Source: an uncultured Oscillibacter sp. (GTDB lineage: Bacteria > Bacillota > Clostridia > Oscillospirales > Oscillospiraceae). Taken from it: DNA of 49,563 bases. The position numbers and the translations under genes were made by a program. Position 1 is the stretch's first letter, and each line of letters opens with the position of its first letter. Positions 16,696 through 24,968 of this stretch are shown piece after piece. Below the pieces are notes generated by a model. It saw only the letters and a program-made list of their open reading frames with translations. It was not told where the DNA came from and made no database searches. The DNA lies in the NCBI RefSeq assembly GCF_910584465.1, contig NZ_CAJUBK010000011.1, positions 1 through 49,563 of the forward strand. The letters are read 5' to 3'.

Positions 16696-18366
16696 ATGGA
16701 AGGAAAGAGAATGTGGAAGGTCACGGTGGACGGGGAGCCCCGCACCTACCCCCACGGGACGCCCTACCGGACCATCGCGGCGGACTTCCAGGACCGGCAT
16801 CCCTGCGACATCCTGCTGGTCAACCGGGACGGGAAGCTCTGCGAGCTCCACAAGGTCCTGGACCGGGACTGCTCGCTGAAGATGGTCACCGCCCAGGACA
16901 AGCCCGGCATCCAGACCTATGAGCGCAGCGCGGTCTTCCTGATGCTCAAGGCGTTCTACGATGTGGTCGGCCGGGAGGCCGTGGAGCGCATCTCCGTGGA
17001 GTACTCCCTCAGCAGCGCCCTCTTCATCCTGGCCCGGGGCAGCTTCACGCTGGACCAGGCCCTGCTGGACCGGGTGGAGGCCCGGATGCGGGAGCTGTCC
17101 GGACAGGCCCTGCCCATCGAGAAGCGGGCCCTCAGCACCGACGACGCCATCGAGCTGTTCGAGGAGGCCCGGCTGGTCCACAAGGCCCAGCTCTTCCGCT
17201 TCCGGATCAACTCCCACGTCAACGTCTACTCCCTGGACGGCTTCGTGGACTATTTCTACGGCTATATGGCGCCGGACACCGGGTATATCAAGTGCTTCGG
17301 GCTGGAGCTGTTCGAGAACGGCTTCGTCCTGCGCCTGCCCACGCAGAAAGACCCCCACCATCTGGGGGACTTCCGCCCCTCCAGGAAGGTCTTCCGGGAG
17401 CTTTACGAGTCCACGCTGCGCTCCGAGGCGCTGAACGCCTCCAACGTGGCGGAGCTGAACACCACCATCTCCCAGGCCAGCGCCACGCCGCTGATCCTGG
17501 CCCACGAGGCCATGATGGAGAAGAAGATCGGCGACATCGCCGCCGAGATCGCCTCCCGGAGGGACGTCCGCTTCGTGATGATCGCGGGGCCCTCCTCCTC
17601 CGGCAAGACCACCTTCTCCCACCGGCTGTCCACCCAGCTCCGGGCCTGCGGCCTGCGGCCCCACGCCATCGCCACGGACAACTATTTCGTGAACCGGGAC
17701 AAGACCCCCCGGGACGCGGACGGCAACTACGACTTCGAGGGCCTGGGGGCCATGGACGTGGAGCAGTTCAACATCGACATGGGCCGGCTGCTGAAGGGCG
17801 AGACCGTGGAGATGCCCACCTACAACTTCAAGAAGGGTGCCCGGGAGTACAACGGGAACTTCCTCCGCCTGGGGGAGAACGACGTGCTGGTCATCGAGGG
17901 CATCCACTGCCTCAACGACAAGTTCACCTATTCCCTGCCCAAGGAGAGCAAGTACCGGATCTATATCAGCTGCCTCACCACGCTGAACATCGACGACCAT
18001 AACCGCATCCCCACCACGGACGCCCGCCTCCTGCGGCGCATCGAGCGGGACGCCCGGACCCGGGGCTACAGCGCCCAGGCCACCATCAAGATGTGGCCCT
18101 CCGTCCGCCGGGGGGAGGAGGAGAACATCTTCCCCTTCCAGGACAGCGCGGACATGATCTTCAACTCCGCCCTGATCTATGAGACGGCGCTGCTGAAGCC
18201 CTATGTCCAGCCCCTGCTCTTCGGCGTCCCGCGGGACAGCGAGGAGTATATCGAGGCCAAGCGGCTGCTGAAGTTCTTGAACTATTTCCTGCCCATCCCG
18301 GCGGATGACGTCCCCAAGACCTCCCTCATGCGGGAGTTCATCGGCGGGGGCTGCTACCACGTCTGA
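16696..18366 (+). CDS. Uridine kinase-like protein with N-terminal TGS/ThrRS-like region
   Basis: A 556-residue protein of the large nucleoside-kinase type common in Clostridia. The N-terminal part (about 1-65) resembles a TGS domain, and the next region a ThrRS-type second additional domain (SVEYSLSSALFILARG). The kinase core begins at the P-loop GPSSSGKTT (298-306), followed by ATDNYFVNRDKTPRDADG, the DFEGLGAMD segment and VIEGIHCLND, all typical of the uridine kinase/phosphoribulokinase superfamily. Uridine or cytidine phosphorylation is therefore likely but not shown. AGAGGAGG lies 7 nt before the ATG. Own promoter and terminator make it monocistronic. Confidence 0.88.
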   Translation: MEGKRMWKVTVDGEPRTYPHGTPYRTIAADFQDRHPCDILLVNRDGKLCELHKVLDRDCSLKMVTAQDKPGIQTYERSAVFLMLKAFYDVVGREAVERISVEYSLSSALFILARGSFTLDQALLDRVEARMRELSGQALPIEKRALSTDDAIELFEEARLVHKAQLFRFRINSHVNVYSLDGFVDYFYGYMAPDTGYIKCFGLELFENGFVLRLPTQKDPHHLGDFRPSRKVFRELYESTLRSEALNASNVAELNTTISQASATPLILAHEAMMEKKIGDIAAEIASRRDVRFVMIAGPSSSGKTTFSHRLSTQLRACGLRPHAIATDNYFVNRDKTPRDADGNYDFEGLGAMDVEQFNIDMGRLLKGETVEMPTYNFKKGAREYNGNFLRLGENDVLVIEGIHCLNDKFTYSLPKESKYRIYISCLTTLNIDDHNRIPTTDARLLRRIERDARTRGYSAQATIKMWPSVRRGEEENIFPFQDSADMIFNSALIYETALLKPYVQPLLFGVPRDSEEYIEAKRLLKFLNYFLPIPADDVPKTSLMREFIGGGCYHV

Positions 18367-18423
18367 CCCGGCCGCCGGCGCGGGGCCTGCCCGGCGCGGC
18401 GGGATCTGGGACCATGGGATGAG

Positions 18424-18461
18424 GACAGGCCCGGCGGAGGGATCCCCGCCGGGCCTGTCTT
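18424..18461 (+). terminator. Terminator-like hairpin after the uridine kinase-like gene
   Basis: A 14-bp perfect stem (18424-18437 with 18446-18459) with an 8-nt loop AGGGATCC is followed by only TT, so termination strength is uncertain. Confidence 0.55.
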
Positions 18462-18529
18462 CGTATGCGGCCCCGGGGCAGGGGCCGGCCGTCCCGGCCG
18501 GATGTGTTTCCCGATCCCTCAAAATATGG

Positions 18530-18558
18530 TTTACAAAACCGCGTCTTGGTGTTACAAT
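18530..18558 (+). promoter_or_regulatory. Sigma-A-type promoter of the DUF1836-degV-prmA group
   Basis: TTTACA (18530-18535) and TACAAT (18553-18558) are separated by 17 nt; the first start codon follows at 18627. Confidence 0.7.
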
Positions 18559-18626
18559 GACCATGACCGAGCCGCCCGGCCCGCCGGGCGGCCAGGGGAC
18601 GTACTGCCAATCAGAAAGGACGACCC

Positions 18627-19190
18627 ATGAACGATTTGACCGATCTCCGGGCCCGCCTCCGGGAGCAGCGGCCTGTGGACTGGGACCAGCTCCCCGATTT
18701 CGCCCTGTATATGGACCAGGTCCTCTCCTACATGGACCGGCAGGTCCTGCGCTTCGACGGGGACGACGGCCTCACCGCCGCCATGGTGAACAACTACACC
18801 AAGAGCGGCCTGGCCCCCCGGGCCGAGGGGAAGAAATACGGGCGGGAGCACCTGGCCTACTTCACCGCGATCTGCGTGCTGAAGCGGGTCATGTCCACCC
18901 GGGACATGGACCTGCTCATCCGGCAGGAGCTCCAGGGCGGCCGCCCGGTCCGGGAGGGCTATACGGCCTTCCGGGAGAGCCTGGACAAGGCGCTGAACAT
19001 CACCGCCGACGAGTTGGACGCCCTGGCGGGGGACGGGGAGCTGGACGACGACGCCCTGGCGGACGCCGCCATCCACTTCGCCCTGCTGAGCTACGCCGCC
19101 GGCGTGGCCGGGAGCCGCTGCGTGGCCCTGCTCCGGGAGCGGGAGGGCCCTGCCCCCGTCAAGGGGAAAAAAGAAAAGGAGCGTGACTGA
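18627..19190 (+). CDS. DUF1836 domain-containing protein
   Basis: A 187-residue protein of the DUF1836 family. The recognisable core is LTAAMVNNYTKSGLAPR, then EGKKYGREHLAYFTAICVLK (about residues 50-90). This region looks like a MerR/HTH-type winged helix, and the family is usually regarded as DNA-binding, but no target is known. The C-terminus is basic (KGKKEKER). AAAGGACG precedes the ATG. The degV start follows 6 nt after the stop, so the two genes are almost certainly cotranscribed. Confidence 0.85.
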   Translation: MNDLTDLRARLREQRPVDWDQLPDFALYMDQVLSYMDRQVLRFDGDDGLTAAMVNNYTKSGLAPRAEGKKYGREHLAYFTAICVLKRVMSTRDMDLLIRQELQGGRPVREGYTAFRESLDKALNITADELDALAGDGELDDDALADAAIHFALLSYAAGVAGSRCVALLREREGPAPVKGKKEKERD

Positions 19191-19196
19191 ACCCCT

Positions 19197-20069
19197 ATGT
19201 CTGGATTTGTCATCATGACTGACAGCTGCTGCGACCTGAGCGCGGAGATGGCGGCGGAGCTGGGCCTGGAGGTCCTGCCCCTGCGGATGGAGATGGCGGG
19301 GAAGGAGTACCGGAACTTCCTGGACGGCCGGGAGATCGGCTGCCGGGAGTTTTACGGCCGGGTCCGGGGCGGCGAGATGCCCGTCACCTCGGCGGTGAAC
19401 GTGTGGGAGTTCGACGCCGCTATGCGCCCCATCCTGGAGGCGGGGGAGGACATCCTCTGCATCTGCTTCTCCTCCGCCCTCTCCACAACCTACCAATCCG
19501 CCGTCATCGCCGCCAAGGAGCTGGGAGAGGCGTTCCCGGAGCGGGAGATCCTGGTGGTGGACAGCCTCTGCGCCTCCATGGGGCAGGGGATGCTGCTCTG
19601 GCTCTGCGCCCGGGAGAAGGAGAAGGGGAAGAGCCTGCGGGAGGTCTGGGACTTCGCGGAGGGGGCCAAGGCCAACATCTGCCACTGGTTCACCGTGGAC
19701 GACCTGAACCACCTGAAGCGGGGCGGCCGGGTCAGCGCCGCGGCGGCGCTGTTCGGGACCATGCTGTCCGTGAAGCCCGTGCTCCATGTGGACGACGAGG
19801 GCCGGCTGATCCCCATGGAGAAGTGCCGGGGGCGGAAGGCCGCCTTGCAGGCCCTGGCGGACCATATGGAGAAGGACGCCGTGGATCCGGAGGACTATCC
19901 GGTCTTCATCAGCCACGGGGACTGCCTGGAGGAGGCGGAGGCCCTGGCGGAGGAGCTCCGGCGCCGCCTGGGGGTGAAGGAGGTCTTCATCAACTATGTG
20001 GGCCCCGTCATCGGGAGCCATACCGGGGCGGGCGTCATGGCGCTGTTCTTCGTCGGCAGGAGCCGGTGA
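19197..20069 (+). CDS. DegV family fatty-acid-binding protein
   Basis: A 290-residue DegV protein. Family features are the start FVIMTDSCCDLS, the fatty-acid contact region VTSAVNVWEF, the SSALSTTYQSA loop, the segment FTVDDLNHLKRGGRVSAAAA and the end GPVIGSHTGAGVMALFFVG. DegV/FakB proteins bind a fatty acid and present it to the FakA kinase; no fakA is in this window, so the partner is unknown. The ATG at 19197 is 16 nt after AAAAGGA, a long spacing; no better start is visible. It lies between the DUF1836 gene and prmA. Confidence 0.92.
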   Translation: MSGFVIMTDSCCDLSAEMAAELGLEVLPLRMEMAGKEYRNFLDGREIGCREFYGRVRGGEMPVTSAVNVWEFDAAMRPILEAGEDILCICFSSALSTTYQSAVIAAKELGEAFPEREILVVDSLCASMGQGMLLWLCAREKEKGKSLREVWDFAEGAKANICHWFTVDDLNHLKRGGRVSAAAALFGTMLSVKPVLHVDDEGRLIPMEKCRGRKAALQALADHMEKDAVDPEDYPVFISHGDCLEEAEALAEELRRRLGVKEVFINYVGPVIGSHTGAGVMALFFVGRSR

Positions 20070-20094
20070 GCGCGATAGGGAGGCGGTTTTCGAG

Positions 20095-21057
20095 ATGCGC
20101 TGGTCAGAGATACACATCGACACGAACCACGCCGGGCTGGAGACGGTCCAGGCGATGCTGTCCGGGCTGGGCGTGGACGGCGTGGTGATCGAGGACGAGG
20201 AGGAGTTCCGGGGGTTCCTGGAGGACAACCGGGACTACTGGGATTACGTGGACGAGGAGCTGGACGCCTATATGTCCGGGCGGTCCCGGATCACCTTCTA
20301 CCTGGAGGCCAAGGAGGCGGGCTTCGCCAAGATGGCGCAGGTACGCATGGCCCTGGAGGAGCTGAAACAGGAGGGCCGGGACCTGGGGACGCTGCTGATG
20401 ACCCTGGAGGACGTGGAGGACGCCGACTGGGAGGACAACTGGAAGCAGTATTACAAGCCCATGGAGGTCGGGGAGCGGCTGATGATCGTCCCCCAGTGGG
20501 AAGAGGCGGACCCCGGGGACCGGGTGGCAGTGTACCTGGACCCCGGCCTGACCTTCGGTACCGGGGCCCACGCCACCACCCGGCTGTGCCTGACGGCCCT
20601 GGAGGGCCTGATCCGGGGCGGCGAGCGGGTGCTGGACCTGGGCTGCGGCAGCGGGATCTTGTCCGTGGCCGCCCTGCGGCTGGGGGCGGGGTCCGCCGTG
20701 GCGGTGGACATCGACGACAAGTGCCGGGACGCCGCCGCGGAGAACGCCGGGCTCAACGGCATCGGCCCGAAGGAGCTGACGGTCCTCGTGGGGGACGTGC
20801 TGACGGACGAGGGCGTGGCGGAGGCGGTGGGCGGGGGCTATGACGTGGTGCTGGCCAACATCGTGGCGGACGTCATCATCGCCCTGGCGCCCCGGGTCCG
20901 GGGGCTTTTGAACGAGGGCGGGACCTTCCTCTGCTCCGGCATCATCGAGGGCCGGGTGGACGAGGTGCAGGCCGCCCTCACCGCCGCCGGGCTGGACGTC
21001 CGGGAGCGGCGGGAGGACAACGGCTGGTACGCCTTCACCTGCGGATGGAGCGGATAA
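20095..21057 (+). CDS. prmA: Ribosomal protein L11 methyltransferase
   Basis: A 320-residue SAM-dependent methyltransferase that trimethylates ribosomal protein L11. An N-terminal L11-recognition region (MRWSEIHIDTNHAGLETVQAM) is followed by a linker (DWEDNWKQYYKPMEVG) characteristic of PrmA. The catalytic domain has GLTFGTGAHATTRLC, the SAM motif DLGCGSGILSVAA (from residue 182) and the substrate motif VLANIVADVI. GGGAGG lies 12 nt before the ATG. It is 25 nt after degV and ends the cluster. A DnaJ/DnaK pair lies nearby on the opposite strand; prmA next to dnaJ genes is common in Bacillota, but here the orientation is convergent. Confidence 0.95.
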   Translation: MRWSEIHIDTNHAGLETVQAMLSGLGVDGVVIEDEEEFRGFLEDNRDYWDYVDEELDAYMSGRSRITFYLEAKEAGFAKMAQVRMALEELKQEGRDLGTLLMTLEDVEDADWEDNWKQYYKPMEVGERLMIVPQWEEADPGDRVAVYLDPGLTFGTGAHATTRLCLTALEGLIRGGERVLDLGCGSGILSVAALRLGAGSAVAVDIDDKCRDAAAENAGLNGIGPKELTVLVGDVLTDEGVAEAVGGGYDVVLANIVADVIIALAPRVRGLLNEGGTFLCSGIIEGRVDEVQAALTAAGLDVRERREDNGWYAFTCGWSG

Positions 21058-21065
21058 AAAGATCG

Positions 21066-21090
21066 GCGCCGGGAGCAAAGCTCCCGGCGC
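21066..21090. terminator. Hairpin terminator after prmA
   Basis: An 11-bp perfect stem (21066-21076 with 21080-21090) around AAA lies 8 nt after prmA. On the minus strand it is followed by a T-rich stretch (complement of the AAAAAG run at 21056-21061), so it would work best for minus-strand transcripts. Confidence 0.6.
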
Positions 21091-21100
21091 TCCGCGTATC

Positions 21101-21256
21101 GGGAAAGCAGTGGAGGCTCCATCGACGGGAAGGAGGAGAGTCACGAGAGGGACCCAGGAAGGGTCCCTCTCGTTTCCGATCGATAAGTTTTCAGGACGTT
21201 TCGGAACGTCCTGAAAACTTGCTCCGGCCGTCAAAAAATTTTTTGACAGCCGGAGC
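21101..21256. repeat. Triple-hairpin intergenic repeat, copy A
   Basis: Copy A of a roughly 155-nt element that also occurs at 48078-48231. A 43-nt lead (with GGAAGGAGGAGAG) is followed by three hairpins. Hairpin 1 has a 13-bp stem ACGAGAGGGACCC/GGGTCCCTCTCGT (21143-21173), hairpin 2 a 16-bp stem (21185-21200 with 21205-21220), and hairpin 3 spans 21221-21256 with an A6T6 centre and one C-A mismatch. The two copies align without gaps up to hairpin 3. Stem differences are compensatory, so the fold is under constraint or was copied as a unit. It lies between convergent prmA and the J-protein gene. Confidence 0.8.
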
Positions 21257-21272
21257 GCCCGGCGCTGTCCGT

Positions 21273-23123
21273 TCACCCGGTCTGGATCTGGTCCAGGACG
21301 ATGACGAGGCCCACGCTGTCCAGCTGGAGGTGGGAGGTGCTGCCGCGGTAGAGGTCCGCGATGCCGCCCACGGCGTCCAGCCGCCCCTCCGGCAGGCAGA
21401 AGAGCGTGCCCCCGCCCGCGGCCAGGAGGTAGTGGGCCTTAGGCGCGGAGCTCTCCTTATCCAGGCCGCTGACATGGAAGAAGGTCCCGCCGCCGATCTC
21501 CACCGCGCCCTGGTCCTGGAGGAGGTACGCGTCCTCCCCCATGTGCCGGGCGGCCAGGCCGCTGTCCTCCAGGATGTAGCGGCAGAAGGCGCAGCCGGCC
21601 TGGCGGTAGCGGTCCAAGGCGGTCTGCGCATCGAAGCCGCCGTCCTGGGTGGAGATGGCGTCATAGAAGGACAGGCCCTTGTGGCAGAGGAAGATCTGGT
21701 ACTCGATCTTCCCGCCGTACCGGTCCTCGAAGACGCGGTACCAGCGCTGGGCCTCCGCCTCCTCCACCAGCTCTCCCAGGGCGGCGACGGCCTCCTCCGC
21801 CCCCAGGAGGGGCAGGTCGATGAGATAGGCCCCCGGGGCCTCGCCGATGCCGCCGCCGAAGCCCCCGGCGCTGTCGAAGCGCAGGCCCAGGCCCCGCTCC
21901 TCCGCGAAGTCCTCCATGGCCCGCATGATTCGGATGTGGGGATAGTCCGTCCGGTAGCCGGGCCAGTCCCCGCTCCGTTCCCCGTCCTTCTGGACCCAGA
22001 AATAGAGGCTGGGATCCGAGGCCGGGGCGAAGATGTGCCGGTAGTCCTCGCCGCCCAGGGGGCGGAGGAAGGGCTCCCCCAGGTCCTCCTCCAGCCACGC
22101 CAGGGACTGGGCCTCCCACCGCTGGGCCGACTCCTTTTCCTGGAGATCCCGATAGGTGTCCCGGACGGAGAGGCCGACGGCCAGGAGGGCGAACGCCGCC
22201 AGGATGGAGGAGCAGACGGCGATCACGGCCTTCCGCCAGGGAGGGTAGCTCCGCCAGGCATTGCGCCAGGCGCTCTTGGACCGGGCCATCCGGCGCTTGT
22301 CCCCCCGGCTCACATCCAGGAGGCGGTAGAGGCGGGCATACATCGGGTACTTCGAGGCGTTCTGGGCCTCGTAGGCGAGGAAGATCTCCCTCCGGATCTC
22401 CGGGGAGAGGTCCGGATGCTGCTCCAGGAAGTCCTCCAGGGCGAAGACGAGGTCGATGTTGGCCCGGACGCTCAGGAACGCCGGCGCATCGAGGAACCGC
22501 CGCCACACGGAGGGGGACGCGCCGCTGGCGTACAGCAGCTCCACGGTGTGGACCGCCGTCAGCACCGCCGACCAGGACTCCTCCTCTTCGGCGGCCTGCT
22601 GCCGCCGGGCCTGCTGCTGGGCGGCATAGCGGGAGCGGTTCTTTTGCCGGAGCTCCTCCAGCTTCCGGCGGCGGGCCTCCCGGGCCTCCGCCTCCCCCTC
22701 GGCGAAGAGGCGCTCGTAGTCCCAGTCGGCGGAGGAGGGAGCGCCTCCCTCCGCTGCCGGCCGCTCCCGGTCCCCCAGGAGCTCATCATAGTCCCACTCG
22801 GGGGCCCGGTCGTCCTCTTGGGTCTGCCGGGGGGGCTCCTCCCGGTCCTGCGGCGGTCCGCTGTGCCCCCGGCCCTCTTCCTCCTCCGGCCCTCCCGGGT
22901 CCTGCGGCGGGGGGACGGGCCGGGGCGGGGCCTCCGGCTCCGCCGGGGCCGTCCGGGCCGCTCGGGCATAGCGGCTGGCCTCCTGATAGGCGGCGTGGAG
23001 GCGCTGGAAACCCTCGGGATCCTCCTCGGGGTGGGCGGTCTTCAGGCGCTGGGCATAGGCCCGCCGGATCGAGTGCAGATCCGCCGGGCCGGACAGGCCC
23101 AGCGCGTCCCAGGGCCAGCTCAC
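21273..23123 (-). CDS. Membrane-anchored J-domain-like protein
   Basis: A 616-residue protein starting at GTG, overlapping the upstream Hsp70 stop by 4 nt (GTGA), so the two are translationally coupled. Residues about 4-52 resemble a J domain (IRRAYAQRLKTAHPEEDPEG), but the catalytic HPD triad reads HPE (31-33). A Pro/Glu-rich linker follows, with two copies of a short motif, EWDYDELL (109-116) and DWDYERLF (133-140). A basic coiled-coil-like stretch lies at about 145-175 and a single membrane span at about 297-320. The C-terminal 290 residues are unrecognised and presumably lie outside or in another compartment. This arrangement recalls the DjlB/DjlC proteins that serve HscC in Escherichia coli. 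Whether HPE still stimulates the ATPase is unknown. Confidence 0.75.
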   Translation of the reverse strand: MSWPWDALGLSGPADLHSIRRAYAQRLKTAHPEEDPEGFQRLHAAYQEASRYARAARTAPAEPEAPPRPVPPPQDPGGPEEEEGRGHSGPPQDREEPPRQTQEDDRAPEWDYDELLGDRERPAAEGGAPSSADWDYERLFAEGEAEAREARRRKLEELRQKNRSRYAAQQQARRQQAAEEEESWSAVLTAVHTVELLYASGASPSVWRRFLDAPAFLSVRANIDLVFALEDFLEQHPDLSPEIRREIFLAYEAQNASKYPMYARLYRLLDVSRGDKRRMARSKSAWRNAWRSYPPWRKAVIAVCSSILAAFALLAVGLSVRDTYRDLQEKESAQRWEAQSLAWLEEDLGEPFLRPLGGEDYRHIFAPASDPSLYFWVQKDGERSGDWPGYRTDYPHIRIMRAMEDFAEERGLGLRFDSAGGFGGGIGEAPGAYLIDLPLLGAEEAVAALGELVEEAEAQRWYRVFEDRYGGKIEYQIFLCHKGLSFYDAISTQDGGFDAQTALDRYRQAGCAFCRYILEDSGLAARHMGEDAYLLQDQGAVEIGGGTFFHVSGLDKESSAPKAHYLLAAGGGTLFCLPEGRLDAVGGIADLYRGSTSHLQLDSVGLVIVLDQIQTG

Positions 23124-24853
23124 AGCTCCTCATCCTCCTCGCCGCCGAAGGGCTCCGGCGGCGGCAGGGCCGCGTCCCCCAGGTACGCCTCCACCTGGTC
23201 GAAGGAGCGGTCCAGCCGCTTGGTGGCCTTGGCGATCTTCAGCGCCTCCTGGCTGGAGAGGACCCGCTGGTACCAGTCCAGCAGTTCCCCCACCCGCTCC
23301 CGCAGGCCCCCGACGGTGACGGCGTACAGCCGCTCGCCCCGGGCCAGCATGGCCCGGTTCTCCTCCTGCTCCCTGGGGTGGAGCTTCAGGCGGGACAGCT
23401 CTTTGAGCCGCCGCTCCGCCTCCTGGGGGGTCATGTCCCGGCCCTGGAGGACCAGGCGCTCGGCATGGCCGGCCTCGTTGACCACCTCCACCTCCAGGAG
23501 GCCGTTGATGTCGTAGGTGAAGCGGATGCACACCGACTGCCGGCCCCGCGGGGCCGGGGGCACGGGGATCAGGAGGCTGCCCAGCAGGACGTCGTCCGCG
23601 CAGTAGCGGCCCTCCCCCTGGTAGATCTGCACGTCCACCTTGTCCTGGCCGTCCCGGATGGTCCGATAGATGCCCATCTTGCTGGTGGGCAGGACGCTGT
23701 TGCGCTCGATGATGGGGCTCATCAGGTCCCGGCCCGGCTCGCTCTCGTTGTACCGGGCCACCCCCAGGGTGAAGGGGCACACGTCCGTGAGGACCAGCTC
23801 CTTCAGCCCCTCCGCCCGGGCCTTCATCCCGGCGCACACGCCCACGCCCAGGGCGATGGCCGTGTCGGGGCGGCTGTCCTTGACCGGCTCCTTGCGGAGG
23901 GAGCGGGCGATGTAGCGCCGCACGGCGGGCATATGGCTGGAGCCGCCCACCAGGACCAGGTCGTCCACCTCCTGGGGGGAGATGCCGCTGTCGGTGAACA
24001 CCCGCTGGATGGGGGCGGTCATCCGCCGGAAGAGGGCCCCGCTCTTGCGGATCAGCCACTCGTTGGAGAGGGTCAGGGCGGCGGAGATGGTCCCGTCGTC
24101 CACGGACATGATGACCATCTCCTGGCTCGTCAGGGCGATCTTGCAGGTCTCCGCCTGCCGGATCAGCAGCTCCCGCTGCCGGGGGGCCAGGGCGGCGAAG
24201 TCCAGCCCGCAGTCTTCGCAGAAGCCCTTGGCGACGGCCAGGTCGAAGTCGGCCCCGCCCAGGCGGACGTCCCCGCCGACGGCGGTGACGCTGACCACGC
24301 CGCCGAAGCGCTCCACCAGGGACACGTCCAGGGTGCCGCCCCCCAGGTCGAAGACCAGGCAGACCTTGTCCTCCTCCCCCTCGCTGATGCGGGCGGAGAG
24401 CGCGGCGGCGGAGGGCTCGTTCACCAGCCGCTCCACCTTCAGCCCCGCCAGGGCGGCGGCGCGCTTCGTGGCGGCGCGCTGGGCCTCGGCGAAGTAGGCG
24501 GGGACGCTGACCACCGCCTCCTCCACGGGCTCGCCCAGGTACGCCTCCGCGTCCCGGCGCAGGGAGCGCAGGACCAGGGAGGACAGATCCTCCGGCGTGA
24601 AGGTCCGGCCCCCCAGGTCATAGGTCTTGGAGGTGCCCATGCACCGCTTGAACCGGGCGGCGGTCCGCTCCGGGTGGGAGATCAGGCGGTCCCGGGCGGC
24701 GCGGCCCACCAGGATGCTCCCGTCCTCGTCCACGCTGACGACGCTGGGGGTCAGGGGCTCCCCGGCGGCGTTGGGGATGAGCTCGCTGCGCCCGTCCCGC
24801 CAGACGGCGGCCAGGGAGTTGGTGGTGCCAAGATCGATGCCGATGACGGCCAT
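23120..24853 (-). CDS. Hsp70-family chaperone, HscC-like
   Basis: A 577-residue Hsp70 relative, shorter than DnaK (about 610-640). The ATPase domain is complete: IGIDLGTTNS (4-13), VVSVPAYFAEAQRAA, VNEPSAAALSA, VFDLGGGTLDVSL and the adenosine motif LVGGSSHMPAVRRYI. The substrate-binding domain is present but the helical lid is short and ends in an acidic tail (GGEEDEEL) without the usual DnaK EEVD-like end. This is the HscC type. Own promoter upstream. ATG at 24853 has a weak AGGAAAG site. It is coupled by GTGA overlap to the J-like gene, so the two form a dedicated chaperone pair; it is not the main stress-response DnaK. Confidence 0.87.
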   Translation of the reverse strand: MAVIGIDLGTTNSLAAVWRDGRSELIPNAAGEPLTPSVVSVDEDGSILVGRAARDRLISHPERTAARFKRCMGTSKTYDLGGRTFTPEDLSSLVLRSLRRDAEAYLGEPVEEAVVSVPAYFAEAQRAATKRAAALAGLKVERLVNEPSAAALSARISEGEEDKVCLVFDLGGGTLDVSLVERFGGVVSVTAVGGDVRLGGADFDLAVAKGFCEDCGLDFAALAPRQRELLIRQAETCKIALTSQEMVIMSVDDGTISAALTLSNEWLIRKSGALFRRMTAPIQRVFTDSGISPQEVDDLVLVGGSSHMPAVRRYIARSLRKEPVKDSRPDTAIALGVGVCAGMKARAEGLKELVLTDVCPFTLGVARYNESEPGRDLMSPIIERNSVLPTSKMGIYRTIRDGQDKVDVQIYQGEGRYCADDVLLGSLLIPVPPAPRGRQSVCIRFTYDINGLLEVEVVNEAGHAERLVLQGRDMTPQEAERRLKELSRLKLHPREQEENRAMLARGERLYAVTVGGLRERVGELLDWYQRVLSSQEALKIAKATKRLDRSFDQVEAYLGDAALPPPEPFGGEEDEEL

Positions 24854-24933
24854 GTGAGATCACCGCTTTCCTAAGTTTTGCCGTGCCCCGGATGGGGCCG
24901 GGGCGGAGGGGCGCTCCGCTTGGATGCGTCCCC

Positions 24934-24962
24934 ATCGTACCACGTCCGGCGGAGGACCGCAA
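24934..24962 (-). promoter_or_regulatory. Sigma-A-type promoter of the Hsp70/J-protein pair
   Basis: On the minus strand TTGCGG (24957-24962) and TACGAT (24934-24939) are 17 nt apart, within the 115-nt gap after the flavodoxin-like gene. The leader contains a 7-bp hairpin (24885-24904). No CIRCE-like repeat is seen, so HrcA heat-shock control is not indicated. Confidence 0.65.
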
Positions 24963-24968
24963 GGCCCC

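Noticed and set aside
21131..21175. A short peptide frame in both copies of the triple-hairpin repeat
   Set aside because: The frame gives similar peptides in both copies (TRGTQEGSLSF), with a GGAGG-like stretch before it, but there is no ATG/GTG/TTG start at the right place in both, and the similarity is explained by the conserved palindrome.
24854..24968. CIRCE/HrcA operator before the Hsp70 gene
   Set aside because: No TTAGCACTC-N9-GAGTGCTAA-like repeat is present; the only stem is a short GC hairpin.
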